Origin: Calendula officinalis
Lineage: Eukaryota; Streptophyta; Magnoliopsida; Asterales; Asteraceae
Reading direction: 5' to 3'
Length of the DNA stretch: 64,000 nt
Assembly (NCBI GenBank): GCA_963853835.1
Contig: OY970834.1
Location: forward strand, 35,805,257-35,869,256
Below, one piece after another: positions 32,560-45,340 of the stretch. Each line of letters opens with the position of its first letter. The stretch's first letter is position 1. The notes below the pieces were generated by a model. It searched no databases. It was not told the DNA's origin and worked only from the letters and a program-made list of their open reading frames with translations. The translations under genes were made by a program, and so were the position numbers.

Positions 32560-35290
32560 CTAGCTGAAGGAAGAGCTTCTTCCTTGTGGAGACATATTGG
32601 AATTACTATTAGTAGTAGCAGTTGAGAAAGTAGCCCTCTGCATGTTATCCATTGAACTATTTGATGACAATGGTGGTCTTCTTGGTGATGTTCCTTCCAA
32701 CTTCTTTGGATGGTCAACGGGCCTCAAACCAAGATGATTATGATGATCGATGTTATGATTGTTTCCTAAGGTTAATGGTTTTGTTTCATAAAAATGGTCG
32801 ACGGGGACATTAATATTTGAATCAAGATCACATCCATCTCCTCCTCCACCTTCGGAACTGTTGTTAGATAGTACCCCAATATGATGATTATGATGCTCGG
32901 ATGCCCGATGATGATCATCTTCTGACCACATTAAGGGGCTCTTTCGGGCCGTAGCAGTACCTGTGCTATATTCAATTCAAACGAGTTAAAAATGTATGTA
33001 TTGCACCATATATGAACAATATATATTGGAAAAGTATTTTACATTTAATCATATAATAACCATAATATTATAAAATAAAGTTGAAGTACCAATATGTATG
33101 TAGGGTAAAAATGTATAATGTGAGGATACTTTAAAAAAATTGAATGATAAAACGCTCAAAAAGCTTAAATTCAAATTATATATATAATCGACAATTCAAA
33201 ATTGACGTTAGCTACCTTCTTGCTAAGTGTTATCCAAGATGCTGCTAAAAAAAATTATTATCTCAATATACATAAATTCATAAATGAATAGATGCATATT
33301 TATATGATCGAAGTCGAAAGATTGTAGGTGTACATATTTGATTGACAAAACATATAAGTAAAAAACTTCAATCTCACTTATACATAAAGTACTTGTAAGC
33401 TAGATATGGTAGCTAGATGTGCCAATTTATAAAGTTCAAAGTTAAAAATTTATTGATCGTTGTTGTTTCATGTTTCAAAATGTAATTGAACATTTCAATG
33501 AAATTATATATAGACGACAGAAAAACCAATTGGTAAATTCATTTAATTTCTTTTTCAACAAATGAAACCGTTTTGAACAAATGTAATTTCACTAAGCCAT
33601 GCATTTTCCCATAGTACATATAGATCCGTCCCTATATGTATCTATCTATCTAGCTAGCTATGTATATATGTATGCATGTATCTATATATATAAGTTAGTG
33701 ATGAACAAGAGCACCACCTGCTGCTGCAACTGCCGGTGGTGATGGAGATGGTGAAGTGCCATAAAGATTAAGGTCTTGAAAAGAAGGAAAATTGAGAGAT
33801 CCAAAGTCCTTGATAGCCGATGGCACGTGATCACCGGGAAACATCATTACACCACCAGTACTTGTATGGCTTTGTGGTTGTTGATCAAGATGACTAGTGT
33901 TTGCATTGATATTCATACTCATGCTCATATTCATGTTCATGTTCATTCCGATGCCTGCACCACCAATACTTCCGACCACTTTATTATTATTGTAACTACC
34001 ACCACCACCACCAGCCGCCATGCTTTGATCTCCAGCTAGGGTTTGACAAGCCTTTTCCAATATTGTTTGCATGTATTTTCCTTGGGCTTCAATCCTCAAT
34101 TGCAAATGCCTTTGTACCTGCAAAAATATTAAATATTATAATCGATAAGTATATGTTTATAGTTAGCTTAAAGGAGAAAAAGAAGGAATATTAGCTTTAA
34201 TTTTAGGTACCTCTAATTGTTCATGAAGTCTTCTTTGTACCTCAATTTGCATTCTAAAATTACACCAATTTGATTTAGACTATGTAATGAATATAATAAA
34301 TATTAAATTGCATATATATATATACATATAGGAAGTGAATATATACTTACTCATTCATACTTCGACCCATCATTCCAGAAGACGATGCATTAGTGCTTCT
34401 TTGAAGTTCTAATGCCGAAGCTGAGATGTATAAACATTTCATATATGAAATTTTGATCAAACATATGAAACATGCATATCGAAATTGCTGATCTTCTTTT
34501 ACTATTTTTATTTTTGAAGGGCATATTCATTAAAAAGCTTAAGAGAAGTTAGGGCAAGAAAAAAACATTACTATGAAACTTTACTATGAATCTATGATAT
34601 ATAAGGAAATTTTGTGAACACATACTCTCGCATAATCGAACATAACTCACCTCTTTCACTATCTTTTATTGAGTGATCATTAAATTCCTTGTGAGGTTGC
34701 TTTCCTAACCTGAATTTCTATTAATTCCAAAAAAAAAAAAAAAAAACAATACAAATTAGAATCAAGAAATAGAACTCATTAAAATTTTCCATTTGATCGA
34801 ACATAACTAAACTTAATTAAGATACCTGGAGATGACTTTTAAGATGGTAAAGGGTGAGACCCTTAACACCCATGACTCTCATAATCGTCTTTGGTGTTGC
34901 CTCTACAAATTTATTGCAATACAATTAAGTTATTAATTAAATATTAATCCAAACAGTTTTCATAACAAGATCTAATTAAACACACATAGAACATATGATT
35001 TGAAAGTAAATAAGAGAGCGAATTGATTATAATAAAGTTGGCATACTGTCTGGTCCTCCGAGCTGAGCAACCGCATCAACAAACCGTTCATGGAGCTCGA
35101 CGGTCCACCTGAGCCGTGGCTTGGGGTCAGTGGTCAAGACCAGACCCGAGTCACCTTGTATGGTGCCCGCACCGGTGGTGTTATGGTTATTACCACACAT
35201 GTTGGACCGTTCATGATGGTGATGATGATTATGATGAAGTGAATTCATAGCAGTTGTCGATCCGGCACCTGCTTTCTTTGAATGGAACAT
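32560..35290 (-). CDS. APL: MYB-CC (GARP) transcription factor, APL orthologue
   Basis: Seven minus-strand exons, 35290-35047, 34902-34826, 34717-34651, 34420-34351, 34253-34211, 34117-33718 and 32960-32560, give 433 aa in frame. Residues about 55-110 are the GARP/MYB-like DNA-binding domain (KPRLRWTVELHERFVDAV, GGPDKATPKTIMRVMGVKGL, SHLQKF). Residues about 155-200 are the MYB-CC coiled coil with LHEQLE at 162-167. The MFHSKK start, QGDSGLVLTTDPKPR and the C-terminal SPRRPPLS block identify APL rather than other PHR1-like members. APL is a nuclear factor that specifies phloem (sieve element and companion cell) identity. His-rich runs (19-26 and in the last exon) and an alternating Met-Asn tract in exon 6 are low-complexity expansions. 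Exon 6 uses donor CAG|GTGGTG, chosen because it restores phase with the last exon. Confidence 0.95.
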
Positions 35291-35446
35291 TCTTTGTTTC
35301 TTAATCTGTGTGTGTGTTGTGTGTGTGTGTGTGTGTGTAAGGGAGGTAAGAGATTCAACAAGAACAAATGCGATATGCAAATAGAGGATAGAAGAATACG
35401 GTTCGTCTTTTAAAGATGGGAAACCCTTTTTTGCATTGTGCATCAT
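35291..35446 (-). other. In-frame open extension upstream of the APL start
   Basis: The reading frame stays open for 52 codons upstream of ATG 35290, with two ATGs at 35446 and 35443. It includes the CA repeat translated as Thr-His. Family starts are MFHSKK, so this is probably leader, but a longer N-terminus cannot be excluded. Confidence 0.4.
35307..35338. repeat. (GT)n / (CA)n microsatellite in the APL leader
   Basis: 32 bases of alternating GT with one interruption, 17 bp upstream of the APL start codon, so it lies in the 5' UTR. Confidence 0.9.
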
Positions 35447-35694
35447 TTAATATTAATTGTATAAAAATAGCCTCAAAAAGAAGCTAACTAATTTAGTTAC
35501 CTTTACTATAACATTAAATAATTGTAAAAAAATAATTATAAACTTATTTACTGTCACTGTTACTTGCTTGGTTTTTAGTTAACCACGAGCAACAAAGGAA
35601 AAGAGAGAAGAAAAAGAATAAAAAAATTAAAAAGAGAGAATCTTTGTGTGGCGAGTATATATGTATATCTATGTATCAAACTTATTAGTAAGAG

Positions 35695-36145
35695 TAAATT
35701 ACACAGATGGTTATTTAAATTTATAGTAAATTTCACAAATTGTCTTTTAGTTTAAAAAATTACACCGATGGTCCTTAATTCTGAAAGATTTTTCACCAAT
35801 AGTCCTTTACACTAACGGACATTAATTTTTCTGTTAACTTACCCCATGTGCAATGCACATGAGGGTAAAAAAGTCATCTTTCATTTCTTTTCTTTTTATT
35901 CTAAAATAAAAAACTTTTATTTAATATAAAAAAATTAATTTAAGAATGAAAGAAATGAAAAATGACTTTTTTACCCTCATGTGCATTGCACATGGGGTAA
36001 GTTAACAGAAAAAATTAACGTCGGTTAATGTAAATGACCATCGGTGAAAAACCTTTCGGAATTAAGGACCATCGGCGCGATTTTTGAAACTAAAGGAATA
36101 TTTGTGAAATTTGCTATAAACTTAAAGGACTATCCATGTAATTTA
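35695..36145. mobile_element. Foldback MITE, long inverted repeats
   Basis: 451 bp whose halves are inverted copies of each other (TAAATTACA...TGTAATTTA), with a short AT-rich centre around 35885-35945. Each arm contains ATGTGCAATGCACAT, itself a palindrome around CAATG. No clear TSD, so the superfamily is open; the arm length suggests MULE-like. It lies about 400 bp upstream of APL and could influence its promoter. Confidence 0.8.
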
Positions 36146-36345
36146 GTCTACTAGTAGATAGCGTGTATTTATTTAGGATCCCAACTAAACTAAGTTCTTT
36201 TAAAATATATAGATCGAGCTTCATTTTTATTTGTACTCTGACGATTTTTTTTTCTAGCTTTCTAAGAATTCTAAATTGATCATTATAGCTTGCAATTAAC
36301 TCATAAAATTAAAGATGAATAGATATTAATTAATAGAAACTTATA

Positions 36346-36620
36346 CTTCATCTGTATCAAAATAAGTGATACATTTAAGCTTTTACGAATTTTAATGCAA
36401 AAGATTAAAGTATGAGTAGAATATAATAAAGTGGATAATTAGTGGATGATGAGTCTCACTTTTCTTGGATAAAGTAATATTAATGAGTTTAAAAAGTAAA
36501 AGTAAGGGTATAAGGGTAATTTCACTTTATTAAAGTTGATAGTTAGTGGATGTTGGATCCCACATTTTTGTCAAATAAGGTAACTTTTAAAGTGTATTAC
36601 TTATTGTGATACGGAGGACG
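36346..36620. mobile_element. Stowaway-type (Tc1/mariner) MITE
   Basis: 275 bp flanked by TA (36344-36345 and 36621-36622). Terminal inverted repeats of about 28 bp: CTTCATCTGTATCA-AAATAAGT on the left against CGTCCTCCGTATCACAATAAGT read from the right. Confidence 0.85.
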
Positions 36621-36627
36621 TATATAA

Positions 36628-36943
36628 GACTGCATCCAACCATTGCGTTAGTATTCCGTGAGTTTGGCGCCAGTTGAGGGAAGCCATTGGCACCATCCGT
36701 CTCTTGAAGCCGCCGGTTGCCATTCGCCAGTTTGAAGACGGGGGAGAAGGAAGCGTTAGTTTGGGTGGGTGGACCCAAAGGGGTATTTTGTGTGTGTGTT
36801 TTGTAATGACGGGTCCCAAAAAATTAAAGGGAAGTGGTATTGTTGGCATGAGTACGTCAGTTTAGTGTCGTTTGGAGGGTGAGCTGATGTGGTGCTGATT
36901 TGACAACTGACGGTATCAATGATCACCGCCATTAGGAGCAGTC
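36628..36943. mobile_element. PIF/Harbinger-type (Tourist-like) MITE
   Basis: 316 bp between TAA at 36625-36627 and TAA at 36944-36946. Ends GACTGCATCC and GGAGCAGTC are inverted. It begins six bases after the Stowaway TSD. The GC-rich inside shows a few ORFs but no family. Confidence 0.8.
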
Positions 36944-37525
36944 TAAGTATTTTAGAAGATTTTAAAACAGAAAAGTAAAATCAATATTTTATCATTGATT
37001 TGCCAAATACTGAATTTGAATGGAATATGAAAAGAAATTTGAAAATGTGTGCATTAGGAGTAAAAAAAGTTACAATATATTTATAGGTCTAATATTTATA
37101 TTTGACTCAACTATCTATTTATAATAAAAATAAAATAAAATAAAAATGACATTATATTTTAATTCAAATTCGTAAGTCGATCATATTAGTTAATTAAACT
37201 GAATTAAATTTAACTTTATGTATGATATTATCATTATTTATTTTATTTTAATATGTACACCAAATTTATGATTTAATTAACAAAAAGAAGTAATATAAAA
37301 CTAGTTAGCAATATAAAACTAATATATTAATATATAAATTTTTTAGTGAAACATATTCGTATATTATACAAGAAGAAAATTAGTTCTCTTTTTAAGAATT
37401 CTATTTTTTTTTAGATATGCCAAAATTAAAATACTTTGTTTATTTTACCAAATTCGCAAACTTAATTAAATGTATAAAACAAGAAGGATCGATCGAGGTG
37501 AATTTTGTAGGTAGACTCATGTATC

Positions 37526-37825
37526 CAGGGCTGTCCTTGGGCACGGGCGACAAGGGCGGTCGTCCAGTGCCCACAAAATTTAGGGGGTCATTTTCAAAAA
37601 AATCAGCTCATTTATATATATGTGTAAACTTATATGAATCAAGATAAATCAAACGGAATATTGAAAATAGGCGGACTACAAGGTCTAATCCAGATATTTA
37701 ACTTGGGGATTAGGGCGACACTTTTAATTTGACGGAAACTTTTTAGTTATTTAGAAAAAAATTACTTCAGAGGGCTAATTTTTAAGATTTCGCACAAAGC
37801 CTAAAATTTAATTGAATCGGCTCTG
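37526..37825. mobile_element. hAT-like MITE, 300 bp
   Basis: CAGGGCTG at the left and CGGCTCTG at the right are imperfect inverted ends. Flanks CATGTATC (37518-37525) and CATGTATT (37826-37833) make an 8-bp TSD with one mismatch. Confidence 0.75.
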
Positions 37826-37938
37826 CATGTATTCAAGGTGGGTTTCATAGATAGACGTGTGCAGTGTGCTCATCAACCAAGAGGTGATATGAATTAAATG
37901 GATATATTATTGTTCCATCAAGTTCATAAATATTATAT

Positions 37939-38134
37939 ATTTTTTCCGTACCATTTTTATTGTTTAGTATATTATTTTAGTTTATCCCACAAAGAATGTT
38001 TTTTCTAAATTTCAACCAATCAAAAAACATTTAAGTGGGAAAAAGAAATTTTAATTGATGACATAGTATAATTAATCTACTTTTCTTAAACTTTGTGCTT
38101 TTTATAGTGGATAATAAATTTGGGACGGAGGGAA
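37939..38134. mobile_element. Decayed Stowaway-like MITE
   Basis: Left TTTTTCCGTACC and right GGGACGGAGGGAA are imperfect inverted ends in an AT-rich setting with adjacent TA. Boundaries are approximate. Confidence 0.5.
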
Positions 38135-39840
38135 TAGTAAATTAATATTTCACTAAAATATTTTTAAATGTTACGTCGAGATGCTAATGATGAAAAATGC
38201 AACAATGTTAAGAGTCGGGAACATCCTCATTTTTGTATCCTTGAAATTATTAGTAAGCTTTTTCGTTTGTGGAATAGCGTAGAGATCGATGCTTAACTAA
38301 AATCGATGACCTTTTTTTACGTTGTTTTCTTTACACTTTATATTAATTTTGCTATTGTTTAAAAATATATGATCCCAATACTCACAGTTCTCAGTAGGTG
38401 GAAATGCTAATTCTTTAATTTGACTCTCAGAGTTTACCCTTTCGGATTCATGCGAATGGATAATAACAAAAAAAAAAAAAGAGTGCATGCACACTTACTA
38501 TATATGAAAGATCCAATGTAGCTTAGACATAGTCAATCTAACTAATTTTTAAGCCCTATAAATATTCTTAGAAAGGGTTAAGTAACTTTTTCTCCAAATA
38601 AGCAAATCCTTCTGTAAAAATAAAAGTGTTGCTCCAATTCTCAAATTATATGTACGTTTTATTCTTTTATGCCCTTTAGTCGGTCCATTTTTAATACTAC
38701 ATTAAGTATTCCTTGATTCAAGTGGATTTATACACATATGTATGCATATATTACGGAGTATTATTTTTATTTTTTGAAAATGGACCTTAAATTTTGTGGG
38801 TCTTGCACGGCTACCCTGGTGACCCATGCCAAAAACCAACATTGGCATTAGAGGTGCATGGAATGGAGATTATCATACTATGTAATTTCAACACGTTTTG
38901 CATTGCTTAAAAAACAATTCCAACTTGTTTGGCGAGGGTTATTAAATTTATGCCATATTCCGATATCTTTCAATTAAGACCTCATGATTTAATATCACCA
39001 GATTCAATTCATGCAACTCGATTAACCATGAAAGTGATGAAACGTTTCAACATCATATTATATATGGAGCGCAACCCGTGCATTTCCTTGTAGCTAGGCT
39101 ACATCTTAATTGAGTAATATTTGATCGAGTGTTTAGGCTAAACTTTAATTAACGATAGATCATAGATGTATCATGTATGGTTAGTATTTGAAGGTATATC
39201 TTCTTGAATTTTCGAAATTGTGCACGAATTCCAAGGTGATTCAACCCAAAAAAGAAAAGAAAAGAAAGATGAAAAGCAGATAAGCATTGAAGAAGAAGAA
39301 GAAGAAAAACATATAGTGGAAACTAAGTTTGTTGTATATGAAAAAGAAAGTAGTAAAGAACAAGATATTATGGAAGTAAGTGACTTTATAAAATTATGGA
39401 TATAATATGTGGTTCTTAACTTTGATAGATATGAAATCATCATGAGAATACATTTTTAAAGTGAAGATAGGCAGGTGGCGAGGGGGACCTCTTTCTACTA
39501 AATTAAAGCTTCTTCCTTCAATTTTTTCACTTGTTGGGGGTTGTAGAGATCGAGGGATTCTTGATTTTTTTTTTTCTTTTTTCTTCTTTTAAATTCTTTC
39601 TAATTATAAACTTTTGTAGAATACAAGATTGTCCACCTGCCATGCATGCATGCATATATGCATGTGCTTTCCCATATGTCTTATTAAAGACTGTTAGATC
39701 TGCAAATTAAACCAAATAATACCCAATTTGAAATTAGATTTGATTTTGTCATGAATACGTGCATATGTCATGCATGGCCCATGCATCTTCAATTGACTAT
39801 TGTATTTGTATTACTATACTTAATTACTATGATTTTCCTA
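38135..39840. other. Intergenic, no gene seen
   Basis: AT-rich. A plus-strand frame at 39220-39405 is rich in Lys and Glu (EEEEEEKHIVETKF), but has no partner exon, no family and a simple-sequence origin, so it is not called. Confidence 0.5.
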
Positions 39841-39956
39841 AATGGCCTTTGGTTTATCGGTATGGTATTTATTTCACAACCTTGAGGTTAGGGATTCAAG
39901 TCCCGTGAACATAAGTGGTAATTAGGTATAAATTAGGATTTGTCGTTTACAAAAAA
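39841..39956 (+). repeat. tRNA-derived SINE-like copy 1
   Basis: TGGTTTATCGGTATGG resembles a pol III A box, and GGGATTCAAGTCCC a B box, about 40 bp apart, followed by a GTGGTAATTAGG tail. Shares this layout with 42037-42156. Too diverged to be a tRNA gene. Confidence 0.6.
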
Positions 39957-42036
39957 TTACTATGATTTTCCTACAATGTGTCTGTGACATGTGTTAATAT
40001 TCATTTAATGTGACAAAATTTCGTTAATTAAACGGAGTATAATAAATGTATATTTGCTAAACTAGAACATTAGGAAACTTCAATTTAGTACAAAAACAAA
40101 ATAGACATTTAACATTTCTACTAATGTCCATAGACCATATATTAGTAAAACTTAATTACTAGTTAGGTGACGATTAGTTCGGATCCTGGGAATTTGAAAG
40201 AATTAGAATTCAATTCCTATGAATCCTGTGAACCAAAAAGAATATTGAATTAAATTTCAATTCAATTTTGTGCCAATTAAACATATAATATGGAATTAAA
40301 ATTCAATTCCTGACAGATTTCAATTTTTCTTAGATTCTAATTTTATCATAAACATTTCAGTGAAGCAAAAGCCCCTTCATGAATATATTCTACGTAGGTA
40401 GGTACCCTAAGTAGCTAAGTAATTAAGGTTAAATATCTAAAGCATCTAAATTGTAAAAGAAAGATGGAACGGATGCTTCAAAACCCATCGGAATAAATGC
40501 TTTCTTCTTTCACAATCAAAAGAAGATTCGCATTCTTCTTTTGTTTTTATAATCCTTTTCTACATTCAAAATAACTGCGACGTATACCCATTTCTTTCAT
40601 AAATAAATATAAAAAAAAAAGAAAAGAAGAAAAACTAGACATTTTCAATGTGTCATTTTATGGCCGGCCGGCCTTGTGCTTCGATCTTAATGCATTAACA
40701 AAATAATTAATTTGTTTTTCGCAGTATTTAAAAAAATGCAAATAGCACGACCTTATATATTTCAACTTTTGAAGTTGAGTTGGTAGGAAAATGATAATGA
40801 CAGCTCTATAAGAAGATAAAATGAATTTAAAAACCGACACTTGAATTTTAAGATCACTATTCTTTTAATGAGTGTAGAACTGTTTTATGCATGTTAAAGA
40901 TAATTCTAAGAGATGTAATTAACAAAACTCAATTTAATTATATCTGTTAACAATGCTAGTTTTTTAATTCTTACGAAAATATCATGTAGATCACTTTTAG
41001 TAATTAATTAAGTTTGACGATTTTTTCCACAAGAGCAAAAACATAATAATCCCTAAACTATATTTCATCTTCTTATTTTTTGAATAACAAATTCACATGC
41101 AATTAAACTTACTTTATAAATGCACCTTTGTCTTTATTAAGACTTGAACCACAAGTCTTAGTAGATGCGGCACCTTAGTTATAAAACAAATCAAATACAT
41201 ACTAAGTCTTTTTTTTTTAATGGCAAGTTTGTAAGTTAGTGGTTCGATATATGCAGTGACATCTAAGCGGGAAGTATGCATTCTTCGAACATATCTCATT
41301 TTTTGGGGATTTTACTTCTAAAGAATGCCCCCAACAAGTCTTGATTCTTGAACCCAAGACCTCTTGAAGGCAAACTCCCTAATGCAATCCTTGGTGGCCA
41401 ATTGATATAGACCAGTTGGTTAAATACATACTAAGTTTTAATATGGATTTTTGATAACCATGCCGCTAGGAGATCATTTAGTGTTTAAAACAATTAATTG
41501 CACCTTAACCATTAAAATCCACCAATTTAAAAATTATCAATCACTTTGAGAAAATTATAATTTAGAAATTGTCTATTAACCATTAAAAAAGCTCAATTTT
41601 ACGTATACCCATTTTTTTGCTGAGTACTAATGTTGTGAAAAATAAAATTAGAACAACCAATCTATCTCCATCGACATTACGTATTTAAAAGGATGGAAAA
41701 TTTCAAAATTCGAAGATCCCATCTCATCTTGATTATAATTGATTATGAAAATCGATCTATCTCCATCTTAATGTAAATAATTATGATAGTTTCCTTATAC
41801 GGGTCATGCCGAATAAAATTGTAAAGAAAATCAAAACTGATCTTGGTGAGATTCAAATGTTGTTATAAACTGAATTGGTAAGGAATTCAACTTTAGATCT
41901 AATGATTTTGGTGAGATTCAAATGGTAATGTAATAAATTAATACATTTAATATCATATTAGAAGGTTTAAATATTTGATATTAATATTAATAAGAATACG
42001 TAATTTAATATCTAAATTTTAAAGATTATTACCAAA
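39957..42036. other. Intergenic, no gene seen
   Basis: AT-rich, no coding signal. Near 41330-41420 a short tRNA-like minus-strand stretch (CCAACTGGT, ATTGGCCACC) hints at another old SINE. Confidence 0.45.
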
Positions 42037-42156
42037 GGGCCTTTGGCCTATCGGTATGGTGTATGACTCTCAACCTTGAGGTCTGGAGTTCGAGTGCCGT
42101 CGTGGATATATGTGGTAATTAGGAGTAGATTAGATTTGCCGTTTCAGAAAATTAAA
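42037..42156 (+). repeat. tRNA-derived SINE-like copy 2
   Basis: A-box-like TGGCCTATCGGTATGG and B-box-like GGAGTTCGAGTGCC (42085-42098), then GTGGTAATTAGG and an A-rich end. About 75% like copy 1 by eye. Confidence 0.65.
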
Positions 42157-45100
42157 AAAAAATAATAATAAATAAATATTATTTATGAGTTTGTTATAGT
42201 TAGCTGTATAAGTTTTCGATACATATCTTATGATAACCTTTAAAGCTGTCATTATCAAAACCCTTTATTTATTTATAAATTGAGAACTGTTTATTAAAAA
42301 TAATAAAAACAAAGAAATTTGATGAAAAATTAAATTAAATATTAGTTGAATAATAATAGAAAATGTTAAATTGAAACATTAAAAGTTAAATGCAAAAAAT
42401 TAAAAGAAATGAGAAATTGACGTACACTAATGAACCGTTACATAATTTAATTACAAGATATCCACAGTGTTACATGAATAACCTTCTAGTTAATATTAAT
42501 GCAATATCTATTTTTCTCTACTACGGAATACATATCTTAGTAGATCTACTGTGTATATATTTAACAACACAAAACTACAAAAGCATGTGTACTAAAAAGA
42601 AAGTAAAAGCTAAGATTTAACTTTTAGTTCATTAATGTTACTATTAGTTAGTATTTAATACTACTAGTATGTTTGTTTAATAAATCAAATTAAACGAGTT
42701 GTAATTCTTTTCAATTAATTAGTTTAGCTGGGATTGCTTGCTTGAGTTTGAAGCATCTTGAATTATATGCTTTTGGAATTTATTCTCATCTTCTCGATGA
42801 ATATATTCTCATTCGATGCTCAACTTTTTATTGGCCATGTACCACTTAAGGATGGACAGTTGAGATTTATATACCTTTTGAACATGAAACCAATCAACCG
42901 CGCCATCATAATCTAACTCGCTTACATATATACAAGTCACCTTATTTTAGTTTAAGTAATACTCGTATTAATTAAGTATAATTAAGAAAAGCAGTTTTAG
43001 ATATAAATGTCAATGTTTACACTAAAGTAATAGCGTGTCATTTTGTATACTGGATTTTGCTGAGGAATGCCCTTAGGGTAATGGTTAAGAAGATATCTTA
43101 AGTACATTTACAAGATGAAATTTATTAGTTCCATAATGTATAATGAATGTGTATTTTGAATCATAATAATTTAACTAATGAAATATTAACTAAAATGAAG
43201 AACATAAAATATTTTTTTCTAACTCAAACTCTTTATTATTAAAATAAAAAGAATTAAAAGTGTAGCGGAATAAATTAAGAACAATTATCTTAATCTATGC
43301 AATTGATAAGAACAAATACAATCTAATGACTCAAGACAAGTATTAGTCAATTAGTGATCAAATACCAAAAACAGAGACTGAGCATCACACAAGTAAAACT
43401 GATGTTAGAAGTATGTACACTGAAAATATATCTCTGAAGTATCATTTACATTTGCATCAAAGTCTTCTATTTATATTTTGTAGGTTTGTATTGTGGGAGA
43501 TTCTTCTGCACTCTGATTGATTCATGTGATAGTATACCGTTGGTTTTAAAAGGGCATACATATTCATACACCAACAGAATTCTGTTATGTTGTTTTGTTT
43601 CTATTGTGTCACTGAGATCTTTATAAGATTTGCATAAGATTTTATCTTGAGTAACACTTTACATATATCGATGACAAATAGGGAATTTAATACTTAGGAC
43701 TTGTATATTCAGATTGAGTAGTCAGAGGAACACTGGGGTATACAACAAAATTGTATACTTAGGGAATGTAATTTTTAGGGTTTGTCTAACACTTGTTTAT
43801 TTGTGTGTATTAAATCTATGTAAGATGAATGAGTACTTTTAGTGGCACAACAAAAATTATTAATATTTGTTAATAAATTTCATAATAATGATAACAGAAA
43901 ATTATCTTATTTAAAGGAGAAGCTACATCATGATGTAACTGTATTTTCACAAAACTAGAAATATTATCAACATTGATAGTATATGTAACACCTAACAAAA
44001 TTGTTGGTGGTGCCGATATATAATTATGTAAATTTGCAATATTTACATATTAGCCAAAACAAAAAAAGAAAAAAGAAAAAAGAAGATATCCACCTCCTAC
44101 TTATCAATTTCAAGGCGCCTCCTTCTTCAAGAAATCATCGTGTCTACTCTACTCCCACCTCCTGCTTATGGATTGACAACTGCCATGTCATCCCACCGAC
44201 TTTAGTAAACTTGCTATCTCCAATTTATCTTCAAGCCAGATGGTTATTTTTTTTCTAGGTCATCCCTTTTAATTTGCAACCCCCTGGTAATATATGATTT
44301 GCTTCCAAAACTAGGGTTTTTTATATTCAACTTAGGGGTGAATTAGTAACCTTAGCTCAGATCTTAATTCAACTTAGCGTTTTTTTAGAGGTGGCTTTCA
44401 TGATATTTACTAAGTTAGAAAATGGAGCAGAAATTTGTCTCACAATTGGCAATAGATTAATTACTCTACAAAGTGAGCAGAAATTGAATCATACCGTAAT
44501 TAAGGATTAGTTGTTGACTTTTGCATTACCCCGTTAGGACTTAAGAGATGGCTTATAACCATTAAGAAAGCTACCGGTTTGATCCAAACCTTCATCAAGG
44601 AACTAATACAACTTTGTAGTATATTAATTAAGAAAATTGAGGGTCACTTTGCAGAATCAGCAGAATTTGCAACTTGCTCAATCAGACACTCATATTCTAA
44701 CGTCTGTTTTCTTGACATAATCTATATTTAGTTTTTATAAATGATTCACTTAATCATGTCTTAATAATTCACTCTATGTTGTAGGAGCTATATTCAGTCA
44801 AGGAAATGGTAACTAAAACAATAAACTACTGCATTATTTATCCTTCTATCTGATTATAATATTTTTATCAGTATTCATATTCAAAACCCTTTCTTTTATT
44901 GTTTAACTAAGCAAAAAATTCTAAAGCATGAGCTTGGATGCAATTACTGCGATTCCAAAGTACCATGGTGAGAAGAACGATTAGGATTCATGATGTAAGA
45001 TTATTAGCAGATTAGAACTTATAATTAGTATTTTTAGTACAAGTCATTGATTTGTATTTCACAATTATGCTACTATGCAGACCTGATTTGTAGCTTGAAA

Positions 45101-45250
45101 CATGAAGTTGAAACAAAAATATGGAGTTTGCAGCATGTCACAATTATTCTATCATGTCACATTTGAAACTCGAAATTGTGCGAACTTTATTTGGTTTGTT
45201 GATGGAATTTAACGATTTCGTGGAATTGTTTAGAACAACTATGTAGGAAA
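42157..45250. other. Intergenic with possible retroelement debris
   Basis: No gene seen. 43255-43530 includes GTAGCGGAATAAATTAAGAA, like the inside of a plant LTR on the minus strand, without a partner. The sequence before 45251 belongs to a Helitron whose 5' end I cannot place. Confidence 0.4.
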
Positions 45251-45285
45251 ACCCCCGCGGCATCGCGCGGGGTAGTTTCTACTAG
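45251..45285 (+). mobile_element. Helitron 3' terminus (element C), 5' end not found
   Basis: A hairpin ACCCCCGCG-GCAT-CGCGCGGGGT (stem 7-8 bp, 45251-45273), eight bases, then CTAG at 45282-45285 followed by T. These are the Helitron 3' hallmarks. The hairpin differs from that of the family at 60286 and 63659, so this is another subfamily. No convincing TC end upstream. Confidence 0.65.
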
Positions 45286-45340
45286 TTATATTACATCTGA
45301 ATTGAGAAAGAGGGAATGACAAAAAGAACTAAACTTGTAT

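Noticed and set aside
32560..32931. ORF starting MWSEDDHH treated as a separate gene
   Set aside because: It is the last exon of APL; the frame continues upstream to acceptor 32961 and the phase matches exon 6.
33776..34039. Plus-strand ORF with His/Val repeats
   Set aside because: Shadow of the Met-Asn tract in APL exon 6 on the other strand.
44001..44258. 85-codon plus-strand ORF
   Set aside because: Lys-rich low complexity, no partner exons and no family.
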